Shown piece by piece: positions 52,448 to 59,502 of a stretch of 64,000 bases of DNA (its first letter is position 1; each line of letters opens with the position of its first letter). The translations under genes were made by a program, and so were the position numbers. Below the pieces are notes generated by a model that saw only the letters and a list, made by a program, of their open reading frames with translations, made no database searches and was not told where the DNA came from. Origin of the DNA: Streptomyces bathyalis (GTDB lineage Bacteria; Actinomycetota; Actinomycetes; Streptomycetales; Streptomycetaceae); assembly GCF_015910445.1 (NCBI RefSeq), contig NZ_CP048882.1, forward strand, positions 6,631,501 to 6,695,500. The letters run 5' to 3'.

Positions 52448-52506
52448 TGTATCGACTGTTTGACACATTCAGCTGCGGCTGCTTACTGTACCAACGACCT
52501 GATACA
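52448..52506 (+). promoter_or_regulatory. strong promoter flanked by two copies of one operator (YtrA-type)
   Basis: TTGACA (52460-52465) and TACTGT (52484-52489), spaced 18 bp, form one of the best promoters in the window. Two inverted repeats share the form TGTAYC-N8-GAYACA: TGTATC...GACACA (52448-52453, 52462-52467), covering the -35, and TGTACC...GATACA (52487-52492, 52501-52506), covering the start point. Their centres are 39 bp apart. The YtrA-type regulator encoded at the end of this operon is the obvious binder. The rest of the 305-bp gap to the phosphotransferase holds nothing else I can support. Confidence 0.7.
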
Positions 52507-52539
52507 AGCGAGCCTGAACGGCTCTCAAGGGGGAATCCG

Positions 52540-53403
52540 ATGCTCAACGTCCCTGTGGTCCTGCTCGTTTCCGTTCCGATCGTCGCGGGGCTGCTGCTTC
52601 TCCTGATACCGACCCGCACACCGGCGACGGATCCGCCCGGGTCCACGCCGCCGCAGCCCCGTCGCATCGCCTACTGGCGCCGGGGGAGCCTCGTTGCCGG
52701 ACTCGTCGCCGCCGCCGCTCTCACGCAACTCAGCACCGGCGGCAACGACGTTGCGGCCTTCCTGGCCGGCCCGGCGCTCGGCGTCTGCGTGCTGGCCGGC
52801 TGCCTGGCGGGTGAACTGTGGCTGCCCGCGCCGAAGGCGCCGGTGCGTGCGGCGGCGCTGCGTCACCGTCGTGTCCGCGACTACTTCCCCCGCCGCCTCG
52901 TGATCCGTCTTGCCGCGCTGACGGTGCTTCTCGCGGGAATGCTGACGCTCACGCATCTGCACTTCGCGGGGATCTCGGCGGCCGGCTGGGTGTGCGGCAA
53001 CCGGCACAGCCTGGTGCTCTACATGTCGGACGGGCTGGGATTCTCGTACGCGATGCCTGTCCTGGTCGCGCTCGGGGTGGGGGCCGTCCTCTCCTTCCTC
53101 GCGCTGCGACGCATCGCCGGTCGTCCACCGCTCGACTCGGAACCCGATGCCCTGGACGCGGACGAGCGGCAGCGTCAGACGTCGGCCCGCGCCGTGATCT
53201 TCGCCTGGGGTGCTGCCGTCTCCGCGACGCTCGCTGCCGGGGCGCTGGCCCCCGGGGGTGTCCTCGACGGCTTCTGCCCCACGTCCTCGGCCGACCTCCC
53301 GAGCATCCTGGCCACCCTCTCGGGAGCGGCGGGGATCATCTGCCTTGTGCAGTTCCTGGTGCAGCTCGTCCGCATCCCCGGCGGGAGCAAGGCCGCCGGA
53401 TGA
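52540..53403 (+). CDS. multi-pass membrane protein of a YtrA-type operon
   Basis: A 287-residue protein with about seven hydrophobic segments (VVLLVSVPIVAGLLLLLIP, GSLVAGLVAAAALTQL, LGVCVLAGCLAGELWL, LVIRLAALTVLLAGMLTL and others). No catalytic motif is recognised. Two cysteines lie outside or near helix ends (GWVCGNRHS, GFCPTSSADL). ATG 52540 has AAGGGGG upstream. The stop overlaps the regulator's ATG by four bases, so the pair is co-expressed; YtrA partners are usually transport or envelope-stress proteins. Confidence 0.65.
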   Translation: MLNVPVVLLVSVPIVAGLLLLLIPTRTPATDPPGSTPPQPRRIAYWRRGSLVAGLVAAAALTQLSTGGNDVAAFLAGPALGVCVLAGCLAGELWLPAPKAPVRAAALRHRRVRDYFPRRLVIRLAALTVLLAGMLTLTHLHFAGISAAGWVCGNRHSLVLYMSDGLGFSYAMPVLVALGVGAVLSFLALRRIAGRPPLDSEPDALDADERQRQTSARAVIFAWGAAVSATLAAGALAPGGVLDGFCPTSSADLPSILATLSGAAGIICLVQFLVQLVRIPGGSKAAG

Positions 53404-53843
53404 AGCCGCAAACGGTCCATGTGGACACCACCAGCCCGACTCCGCCGTACGAGCAGGTCCGCGCCCAGCTCGCCGACCTGATCATGGGCGGATATCTGCG
53501 GGCCGACGCACGTCTTCCGTCCGTACGTCAGCTGGCCACGGACCTCGGCCTCGCGCCGGGCACCGTCGCCCGCGCCTACCGGGAGCTGGAGTCCGAGGGG
53601 CTGATCCGGTCACGGCGCGGCGCCGGCACCCGGGTCACGCCCCCGCAGGACCGCGTACGGCACGAGGAGGAGCTGCTGGCGGAGGCCGCGCGGGCCTACA
53701 TCGCCGCGGGGCGAAGCCTCGGAGCGGACGACGAGCGCCTTCATATGGCCCTGCGCGCCGCGCTCCGGGCGGAGGAGGCGGATCTGCCGGCGCCGTCGGA
53801 GGGGGCGCGCAACCCGGACGGCCGGAAGATCCCGCCAGGCTGA
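53400..53843 (+). CDS. YtrA-family GntR regulator
   Basis: A 147-residue short GntR protein. It consists of the winged helix (PPYEQVRAQLADLIMGGYLRADARLPSVRQLATDLGLAPGTVARAYRELESEGLIRSRRGAGTRV) plus a helical tail of about 70 residues that is too small for a FadR or MocR effector domain, which is the YtrA subclass. It overlaps the membrane gene by ATGA and most likely represses this operon through the two TGTAYC-N8-GAYACA sites upstream. Confidence 0.88.
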   Translation: MKPQTVHVDTTSPTPPYEQVRAQLADLIMGGYLRADARLPSVRQLATDLGLAPGTVARAYRELESEGLIRSRRGAGTRVTPPQDRVRHEEELLAEAARAYIAAGRSLGADDERLHMALRAALRAEEADLPAPSEGARNPDGRKIPPG

Positions 53844-53911
53844 TCGAGCCCGCCGCGCCGGCCCCGGGCCGCCGATGCGCGGCTCGTCGGCGGGTGTTCC
53901 ACCCTTGAGGC

Positions 53912-54289
53912 ATGACGAAGCCGAAGAGTGTGAGGGTGCGCCGCGTGTACGAGGAGGCCCGGCCCCGCGAGGACGGGCTGAGGGTGCTGGTGGACCGGGT
54001 GTGGCCGCGCGGGATGAAGAAGGAAGACGCCCGGCTGGACGAGTGGGCCAAGGCGATCGCCCCCTCCACCGAGCTGCGCAAGTGGTACGCCCATGACCCG
54101 GAACGGTTCGGGGAGTTCGCCGAGCGCTACCGCGCCGAGCTTACGGAGCCCGAGGCGCGCGAGGCGCTCGACCGGCTTCGCGAGCGCCTGGACGGCGGAA
54201 CGGTGACCCTGCTGACCTCCGTGAAGGAGGAGCAGCTGGACCGCAGCCACGCGGCGGTGCTCAGGGAAGAGCTCGACGGCAACGGCTGA
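53912..54289 (+). CDS. DUF488 family protein
   Basis: A 125-residue soluble protein of DUF488: VRRVYEEARPREDGLRVLVDRVWPRGMKKEDARLDEWAKAIAPSTELRKWY and the C-terminal strand VTLLTSVKEEQLDRSHAAVL. The VDRVWPRG motif is the hallmark of the group. Function is unknown. ATG 53912 starts just before the domain. It may share a transcript with argG but more likely has its own. Confidence 0.82.
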   Translation: MTKPKSVRVRRVYEEARPREDGLRVLVDRVWPRGMKKEDARLDEWAKAIAPSTELRKWYAHDPERFGEFAERYRAELTEPEAREALDRLRERLDGGTVTLLTSVKEEQLDRSHAAVLREELDGNG

Positions 54290-54396
54290 ACGGCCCCTCG
54301 CCCGGCACGCCCCCACCGCCGCCTGAACGGTCGTCGCCCGGCGCGGCGCGAAAAGAGACGGCCTCGTGGTCCCCTGTACGCCGCTGACCAGCCACG

Positions 54397-54448
54397 TTGA
54401 CGAAGCATACGGAGCAGTGCATACTTATGCCCAACAGCGTATGCACTG
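54397..54448 (+). promoter_or_regulatory. argG promoter and 10-bp ARG palindrome
   Basis: TTGACG (54397-54402) and CATACT (54420-54425), spaced 17 bp, form the likely promoter. CAGTGCATAC (54415-54424) and GTATGCACTG (54439-54448) are perfect 10-bp inverted arms 14 bp apart, rich in the TGCATA half-site expected for ArgR. A further GCATAC at 54405-54410 lies in the spacer. The left arm covers the -10. The right arm ends two bases before the AGGAG of argG, so an RNA hairpin could also affect translation if transcription starts upstream of the palindrome. Confidence 0.65.
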
Positions 54449-54461
54449 TAAGGAGAACCCC

Positions 54462-55658
54462 GTGACTGAGCGCGTCGTACTCGCCTACTCCGGCGGCCTT
54501 GACACCTCCGTCTGCATCGGCTGGATCGCCGAGGAGACCGGGGCCGAGGTCGTCGCCGTCGCCGTCGATGTCGGCCAGGGAGGCGAGGACCTGGACGTCA
54601 TCCGCAAGCGTGCGCTCGCCTGCGGTGCCGTCGAGGCCGAAGTGGCGGACGCCAAGGACGAGTTCGCCGACGAGTACTGCCTCCCGGCGATCAAGGCCAA
54701 CGCGCTCTACATGGACCGCTACCCGCTGGTGTCCGCCCTCTCCCGGCCGACCATCGTCAAGCACCTGGTCGCCGCCGCGCACAAGCACGGTGCCACCACC
54801 GTCGCCCACGGCTGCACCGGCAAGGGCAACGACCAGGTGCGGTTCGAGGCCGGCATCTCCTCCCTCGCCCCCGACCTGAAGTGCATCGCCCCCGTCCGGG
54901 ACTACGCGATGACCCGGGACAAGGCGATCGCCTTCTGCGAGGACAAGGGCCTCCCGATCGCGACGAGCAAGAAGTCCCCGTACTCCATCGACCAGAACGT
55001 CTTCGGCCGGGCCGTCGAGACCGGCTTCCTCGAGGACATCTGGAACGGGCCGATCGAGGACGTCTACGAGTACACCGAGAACCCGGCGACCCCGCGTGAG
55101 GCCGACGAGGTGATCGTCACCTTCGAGAAGGGCGTCCCCGTCGCGCTCGACGGCAAGCCGGTCAGCGTCCTCCAGGCGATCCAGCAGCTCAACGACCGGG
55201 CGGGCGCCCACGGCATCGGCCGGATCGACATGGTCGAGGACCGGCTGGTGGGCATCAAGTCCCGTGAGGTCTACGAGTCCCCGGGTGGCATCGCTCTCAT
55301 CACCGCGCACCAGGAGCTGGAGAACGTCACCGTCGAGCGTGAACTGGCCCGCTACAAGCGGCAGGTCGAGCAGCGGTGGGCCGAACTCGTCTACGACGGA
55401 CTGTGGTTCTCCCCGCTCAAGCGCGCCCTCGACGGCTTCATCGACGAGGCCAGCGAGCACGTCAGCGGCGACATCCGGATGACGCTGCACGGCGGACGGG
55501 CCGTCGTCACGGGCCGGCGCTCCCAGCAGTCGCTGTACGACTTCAACCTCGCGACGTACGACAGCGGAGACACCTTCGACCAGTCGATGTCCAAGGGCTT
55601 CATCGAGCTGTTCGGCATGTCGAGCAAGATCGCCGCCAAGCGGGACCAGGCCCAGTAG
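54462..55658 (+). CDS. argG: argininosuccinate synthase
   Basis: A 398-residue ATP-dependent ligase joining citrulline and aspartate. The N-type ATP pyrophosphatase P-loop is VLAYSGGLDTSVCIGWI, followed by AHGCTGKGNDQVRFE and the citrulline/aspartate-binding STATSKKSPYS-like stretch (IATSKKSPYSIDQN). The C-terminal helix ends SKGFIELFGMSSK. GTG 54462 follows AGGAG. A terminator lies between it and argH, so the two may be read separately. Confidence 0.97.
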   Translation: MTERVVLAYSGGLDTSVCIGWIAEETGAEVVAVAVDVGQGGEDLDVIRKRALACGAVEAEVADAKDEFADEYCLPAIKANALYMDRYPLVSALSRPTIVKHLVAAAHKHGATTVAHGCTGKGNDQVRFEAGISSLAPDLKCIAPVRDYAMTRDKAIAFCEDKGLPIATSKKSPYSIDQNVFGRAVETGFLEDIWNGPIEDVYEYTENPATPREADEVIVTFEKGVPVALDGKPVSVLQAIQQLNDRAGAHGIGRIDMVEDRLVGIKSREVYESPGGIALITAHQELENVTVERELARYKRQVEQRWAELVYDGLWFSPLKRALDGFIDEASEHVSGDIRMTLHGGRAVVTGRRSQQSLYDFNLATYDSGDTFDQSMSKGFIELFGMSSKIAAKRDQAQ

Positions 55659-55706
55659 TCTGCCCTCCCGGCCCGCAGGCCAGGGCCGCACGCACCACCC
55701 TTCAGC

Positions 55707-55736
55707 CGCCTCCCCGTCGCATCCGGCGGGGAGGCG
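55707..55736 (+). terminator. hairpin between argG and argH
   Basis: CGCCTCCCCGTCG (55707-55719) pairs with CGGCGGGGAGGCG (55724-55736), 13 bp with one G-U and a 4-nt loop, about 50 bp after the argG stop and 30 bp before argH. It may be a full or partial terminator; argH then needs its own promoter or read-through. Confidence 0.6.
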
Positions 55737-55766
55737 TCCTGTTACGAGCACCGAGGAGAACACCCC

Positions 55767-57224
55767 ATGACCGGGAACGAGGCGCCGCGGACCCCAGGCG
55801 CAGCCGCAGACCAGGACGTAAGGCTGTGGGGCGGGCGCTTCGCCGACGGACCCTCCGAAGCGCTGGAGAAGCTCTCCGCGTCCGTGCACTTCGACTGGCG
55901 CCTCGCGCCCTACGACATCGCGGGCTCCCGGGCCCACGCCCGCGTGCTGCACAAGGCCGGTCTCCTCACCGCCGAGGAGCTGCGGCAGATGATCGACGGA
56001 CTCGACCAGCTCGAACGGGACGTCGCCGACGGCACGTTCACCGGCACCATCGCCGACGAGGACGTCCACACGGCCCTGGAACGAGGACTTCTGGAGCGGC
56101 TCGGGCCCGACCTCGGCGGGAAGCTCCGTGCCGGCCGTTCACGCAACGACCAGGTCGCCACCCTCTTCCGCATGTATCTCCGCGACCACGCCCGCATCAT
56201 CGGCGGACTCCTCGCGGACCTCCAGGAAGCGCTCGTCGGTCTCGCCGAGGCTCACCCCGATGTGGCCATGCCGGGCCGCACCCACCTCCAGCACGCCCAG
56301 CCCGTCCTCTTCGCCCACCACGTGCTCGCTCACGCACAGGCCCTCTCGCGGGACGCGGAGCGGCTGCGCCAGTGGGACGCGCGCACCGCGGTCTCCCCCT
56401 ACGGCTCCGGCGCGCTCGCCGGGTCGTCGCTCGGTCTCGACCCGCAGGCCGTCGCCGCGGATCTCGGCTTCGAGCACGGCTCGTCCGCCAACTCGATCGA
56501 CGGGACGGCGTCCCGGGACTTCGTCGCCGAGTTCGCCTTCATCACGGCGATGATCGGCGTCGACATCTCGAAGATCGCGGAGGAGATCATCCTCTGGAAC
56601 ACCAAGGAGTTCTCCTTCGTCACGCTGCACGACGCCTTCTCCACCGGCTCGTCGATCATGCCGCAGAAGAAGAACCCGGACATCGCCGAGCTGGCGCGCG
56701 GCAAGTCCGGGCGCCTGATCGGCAACCTGACGGGGCTGCTCGCCACGCTCAAGGCGCTGCCCCTCGCGTACAACCGGGACCTCCAGGAGGACAAGGAGCC
56801 CGTCTTCGACTCCTGCGACCAGCTGGAGATGCTCCTGCCCGCCTTCACCGGCATGCTCGCCACGCTCACCGTCCACCGTGAACGCCTTGCCGAGCTGGCG
56901 CCCGCCGGCTTCTCGCTGGCCACGGACATCGCGGAGTGGCTCGTGCGGCAGGGGATCCCGTTCCGCGTCGCCCACGAGGTCGCTGGGGAGTGCGTGAAGG
57001 TCTGCGAGCGCGAGGGCATCGAGCTGGACGAGCTCACGGACGAGCAGTTCGCCGCGATCTCCCCGCATCTGGGCCCGCAGGTCCGTGAGGTCCTCACCGT
57101 CCCTGGGGCCCTGGCGGCACGTGACGGCCGCGGCGGCACTGCCCCCTCGGCGGTGGCCGTCCAGCTCGCGGAGGTACGGGACGATCTTGTCGCGCAGCGC
57201 GAATGGGCCGCTGACCGGCGCTGA
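55767..57224 (+). CDS. argH: argininosuccinate lyase
   Basis: A 485-residue member of the fumarase/aspartase superfamily, last step of arginine synthesis. LWGGRFADGPSEALEKLSASV opens the protein, SRNDQVAT and GRTHLQHAQPV are the conserved regions 1 and 2, and STGSSIMPQKKNPD is the signature loop with the catalytic Ser. ATG 55767 follows GAGGAGAA. The C-terminal extension (GRGGTAPSAV) is normal. Confidence 0.97.
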   Translation: MTGNEAPRTPGAAADQDVRLWGGRFADGPSEALEKLSASVHFDWRLAPYDIAGSRAHARVLHKAGLLTAEELRQMIDGLDQLERDVADGTFTGTIADEDVHTALERGLLERLGPDLGGKLRAGRSRNDQVATLFRMYLRDHARIIGGLLADLQEALVGLAEAHPDVAMPGRTHLQHAQPVLFAHHVLAHAQALSRDAERLRQWDARTAVSPYGSGALAGSSLGLDPQAVAADLGFEHGSSANSIDGTASRDFVAEFAFITAMIGVDISKIAEEIILWNTKEFSFVTLHDAFSTGSSIMPQKKNPDIAELARGKSGRLIGNLTGLLATLKALPLAYNRDLQEDKEPVFDSCDQLEMLLPAFTGMLATLTVHRERLAELAPAGFSLATDIAEWLVRQGIPFRVAHEVAGECVKVCEREGIELDELTDEQFAAISPHLGPQVREVLTVPGALAARDGRGGTAPSAVAVQLAEVRDDLVAQREWAADRR

Positions 57225-57296
57225 TGCCGTCGTAGGCGTAGCCGCGCCGGGGGCGGGCACCCGGTTGGCCTCCCGATAACGAAGCGAGGCGAAGCG

Positions 57297-57716
57297 ATGA
57301 TCGGATCTGTGCGTCACCGGCCCGACGAGACGAACCACAAGACCGTCGCCGAGCTGACCAAGCGTGCATCCGAGCAGCTCAGCGACGTCGTGCGCAGCGA
57401 GATGCGTCTTGCGCAGGCCGAGATGAAGGAGAAGGGCAAGCGCGCCGGCTTCGGCGGCGGCATGTTCGGCGGAGCCGCGATCATGGGCCTGCTGGCCCTG
57501 TGGGCGATGGTCTTCGCGGCGATCGCGGGCATAGCCGTGGCGCTGCCCGTATGGGCCTCGGCCTTGATCGTCGCCGGCGGGCTGCTGCTGGTGGCCGGTG
57601 GGCTGGCACTGGCGGGGAAGCATGAGCTCGGCTCCGCCGGACCACCGAAACCCGAGAAGACCATCGACAGTGTCAAGGCCGATGTCGATGCGATCAGGGA
57701 AGGAGCCCACCGATGA
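57297..57716 (+). CDS. phage holin superfamily III-like membrane protein (DUF1469)
   Basis: A 139-residue protein: an amphipathic N-terminal helix (VAELTKRASEQLSDVVRSEMRLAQAEMKEKGK), then two transmembrane helices (GGAAIMGLLALWAMVFAAIAGIAVAL and SALIVAGGLLLVAGGLALAG) and a charged tail. This is the widespread actinobacterial holin-like family that is not phage-derived in practice. It is the first of three overlapping genes. Its function is unknown, probably in membrane maintenance. Confidence 0.8.
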   Translation: MIGSVRHRPDETNHKTVAELTKRASEQLSDVVRSEMRLAQAEMKEKGKRAGFGGGMFGGAAIMGLLALWAMVFAAIAGIAVALPVWASALIVAGGLLLVAGGLALAGKHELGSAGPPKPEKTIDSVKADVDAIREGAHR

Positions 57717-58072
57717 CGCGCAAGTCCGGCACCGCCGGTGACAGCCGGCAGCTGCGCGCGGAGGTCGAAGAGGCCCGTGAGCAGCTGGCCGGTACGGTCG
57801 CCGAGCTGGCGGGCAAGGCGGACGTCAAGGCCCATGCGCGGGAGATGGCGTCGCACGCCAGGTCCAAGGCCCTGTTCGAGGTGAACGAGGCCAAGGTCAG
57901 GATGCAGCACACGGCGGAGGAGGCCGCGAACAGCGGCTTCACCAAGCCCGGTGCTGCCATCGCAGCCGTGGGCGCCCTCGGCGCCGCCGCCCTGACCGTG
58001 TACATGATCCTGCACCGGCAGCGCGCCAAGCAGGAGCATCACTGGATGTGCCTCAAGCACTGGAAGGGGTGA
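57713..58072 (+). CDS. DUF3618 membrane protein
   Basis: A 119-residue protein with the DUF3618 motif LRAEVEEAREQLAGTVAELAGKADVKAHARE, a helical middle, and one transmembrane helix (AAIAAVGALGAAALTVYMIL) near the C-terminus. ATG overlaps the previous stop (ATGA). The N-terminal heptads suggest that it pairs with another helical protein, perhaps the holin-like neighbour. Confidence 0.8.
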   Translation: MTRKSGTAGDSRQLRAEVEEAREQLAGTVAELAGKADVKAHAREMASHARSKALFEVNEAKVRMQHTAEEAANSGFTKPGAAIAAVGALGAAALTVYMILHRQRAKQEHHWMCLKHWKG

Positions 58073-58338
58073 CGGGAGTGGCCAAGCTCCTCTTCAAGCC
58101 CTTCGCGATCCTCTCCGGAATCCTCGGCGGAGTGATCGCCAGTGCGGTCTTCAGCAAGGTGTGGAAGGCCGCCACGCACGAGGACGACACCCCGGACGCC
58201 TCCGACGAGGAGCGCGGCCTGAAGGAGATCCTGTCCGCCGCGGCGCTCAAGGGCGCCATCGCGGGTGTGGTCAAGGCGGTGCTCCACCGGGGCGGCGCGA
58301 GCGGGGTGCGCGGCCTGACGGGGACCTGGCCGGCCTGA
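58069..58338 (+). CDS. DUF4235 small membrane protein
   Basis: An 89-residue protein: LLFKPFAILSGILGGVIASAVFSKVWKA is the DUF4235 N-terminal helix, and a second helix ILSAAALKGAIAGVVKAVL follows a charged loop (EDDTPDASDEERG). GTG 58069 overlaps the DUF3618 stop (GTGA); GTG 58078 is also possible. It completes a conserved three-gene unit. Confidence 0.78.
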   Translation: MTGVAKLLFKPFAILSGILGGVIASAVFSKVWKAATHEDDTPDASDEERGLKEILSAAALKGAIAGVVKAVLHRGGASGVRGLTGTWPA

Positions 58339-58380
58339 CCGGCCGGGCTTCCCCGCTCGGATGTCATCGGACGGAGGGGA

Positions 58381-58413
58381 GGGGCGCTTCGGGCCGCGGG
58401 CCCGAGGCGCCCC
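58381..58413 (+). terminator. 14-bp hairpin after the DUF4235 operon
   Basis: GGGGCGCTTCGGGC (58381-58394) pairs with GCCCGAGGCGCCCC (58400-58413), 14 bp with one G-U and a 5-nt loop, 42 bp after the stop. Confidence 0.7.
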
Positions 58414-58470
58414 CTTCTCGTCCTTCGCCGTTCTGCCGATCGCCGGTCACTCGTCGTGCGTATCCCGGTC

Positions 58471-58499
58471 CGGACTCCCGGGTGAGACCGGGGAGTCCG
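58471..58499 (-). terminator. 9-bp hairpin downstream of the acyltransferase gene
   Basis: CGGACTCCC (58471-58479) pairs with GGGAGTCCG (58491-58499), 17 bp beyond the stop of the minus-strand acyltransferase. Confidence 0.5.
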
Positions 58500-58515
58500 T
58501 TCGTCCGACGTGGCG

Positions 58516-59196
58516 TCAGGCCGCCTTCGCCTTCGTGGCGTAGACGTCGACGTACTCCTGGCCGGAGAGACGCATGACCTCGCTCATCACCTCGTCCGTC
58601 ACGGCACGCAGCACGTAGCGGTCGCGGTCCATGCCCTCGTAGCGGGTGAAGTCGAGCGGCTCACCGAAGCGCACGGCGATGCGCCGGCCGGGAGCGGGAC
58701 GTGGCAGGCCCTTGCCGCCGGGCTGGAACGCGTCGGTCCCGATCATCGCGAACGGCACGACGGGTGCGCCGGTCATCAGCGCGAGACGGGCGATACCCGT
58801 GCGGCCGCGGTAGAGGCGGCCGTCGGGGGAGCGGGTGCCCTCCGGGTAGATGCCGAAGATCCGTCCCTCCTCCAGGATCCGGCGGCCCGTCATGAGTGCC
58901 GCGACTCCTCCGCGTCCGCCGTCGCGGTCGACGGGGATCATGCCGACGCCGGTGAAGAACCACGCCATGAAGCGGCCCTTGAGGCTGCGCCCCTTCACGT
59001 ACTCGTCCTTGCCGATGAAGAAGACCTGCCGGTCGGTGACCAGCGGCAGCACCATCGAATCGATGAAGGTGAGATGGTTGCCGGCGAGAATCACCGGACC
59101 GGAGCCGGGAATTCGCTCCGCCCCTTCCACCTGCGGGCGCAACAGCACCCGCAGCAGCGGGCCGAGCAGTGCCTTTATCAGACGGAAACGGGACAA
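58516..59196 (-). CDS. 1-acyl-sn-glycerol-3-phosphate acyltransferase family protein
   Basis: A 226-residue PlsC-type acyltransferase at the membrane face, making phosphatidate or a related lipid. The catalytic block I is NHLTFID (His41, Asp46), block II is around FFIGKDEYVKG, block III is YPEGTRSPDG, and block IV is VVPFAMIGTDA. TTG 59196 is preceded by GGAGGA, so I chose it over the far upstream ATG 59298, whose extension is not conserved. The gene is alone. Confidence 0.86.
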   Translation of the reverse strand: MSRFRLIKALLGPLLRVLLRPQVEGAERIPGSGPVILAGNHLTFIDSMVLPLVTDRQVFFIGKDEYVKGRSLKGRFMAWFFTGVGMIPVDRDGGRGGVAALMTGRRILEEGRIFGIYPEGTRSPDGRLYRGRTGIARLALMTGAPVVPFAMIGTDAFQPGGKGLPRPAPGRRIAVRFGEPLDFTRYEGMDRDRYVLRAVTDEVMSEVMRLSGQEYVDVYATKAKAA

Positions 59197-59367
59197 CGGT
59201 TCCTCCGGTCGGTGACGGTTGTGCGCGAACCCGCGCAGGTGAGGACGATACTTGCCGCTCGAAGCGGCCCGCACACCGGGGTCATGAGACCGATACACGG
59301 AGTTGACACGGAATACCGTCTCTTCACCGTCTCTCGTACATCATGCCGGAGTGCGTCAGAGTGTCAT

Positions 59368-59394
59368 GTTGGCCGTGTTTCCCGCATGTTCGGC
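59368..59394 (+). promoter_or_regulatory. PHO-box-like direct repeats upstream of glpQ
   Basis: GTTGGCC (59368), GTTTCCC (59377) and GTTCGGC (59388) resemble degenerate copies of the streptomycete PHO-box unit GTTCACC; the last two have the expected 11-nt period. The orthologue glpQ1 of S. coelicolor is known to be PhoP-controlled, which supports the reading, but the match is weak. Confidence 0.4.
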
Positions 59395-59502
59395 CCTAAG
59401 CCTCCCTCCCGTACCGGCGGCCGACCTACGATCGGCCAGTCGTCCGCCAGGACCGCCGCGTTCAGGCAGACGGAACCGATGGACACGAGCTGAGGAGAGT
59501 TC

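Noticed and set aside
53849..53894. CCCGCCG...CGGCGGG inverted repeat as terminator of the YtrA operon
   Set aside because: Arms are only 7 bp with a 32-nt loop; GC-rich chance pairing is as likely.
57297..57716. Prophage evidence from the holin-like gene
   Set aside because: No endolysin, integrase or structural gene nearby; this family is a normal chromosomal membrane protein in actinobacteria.
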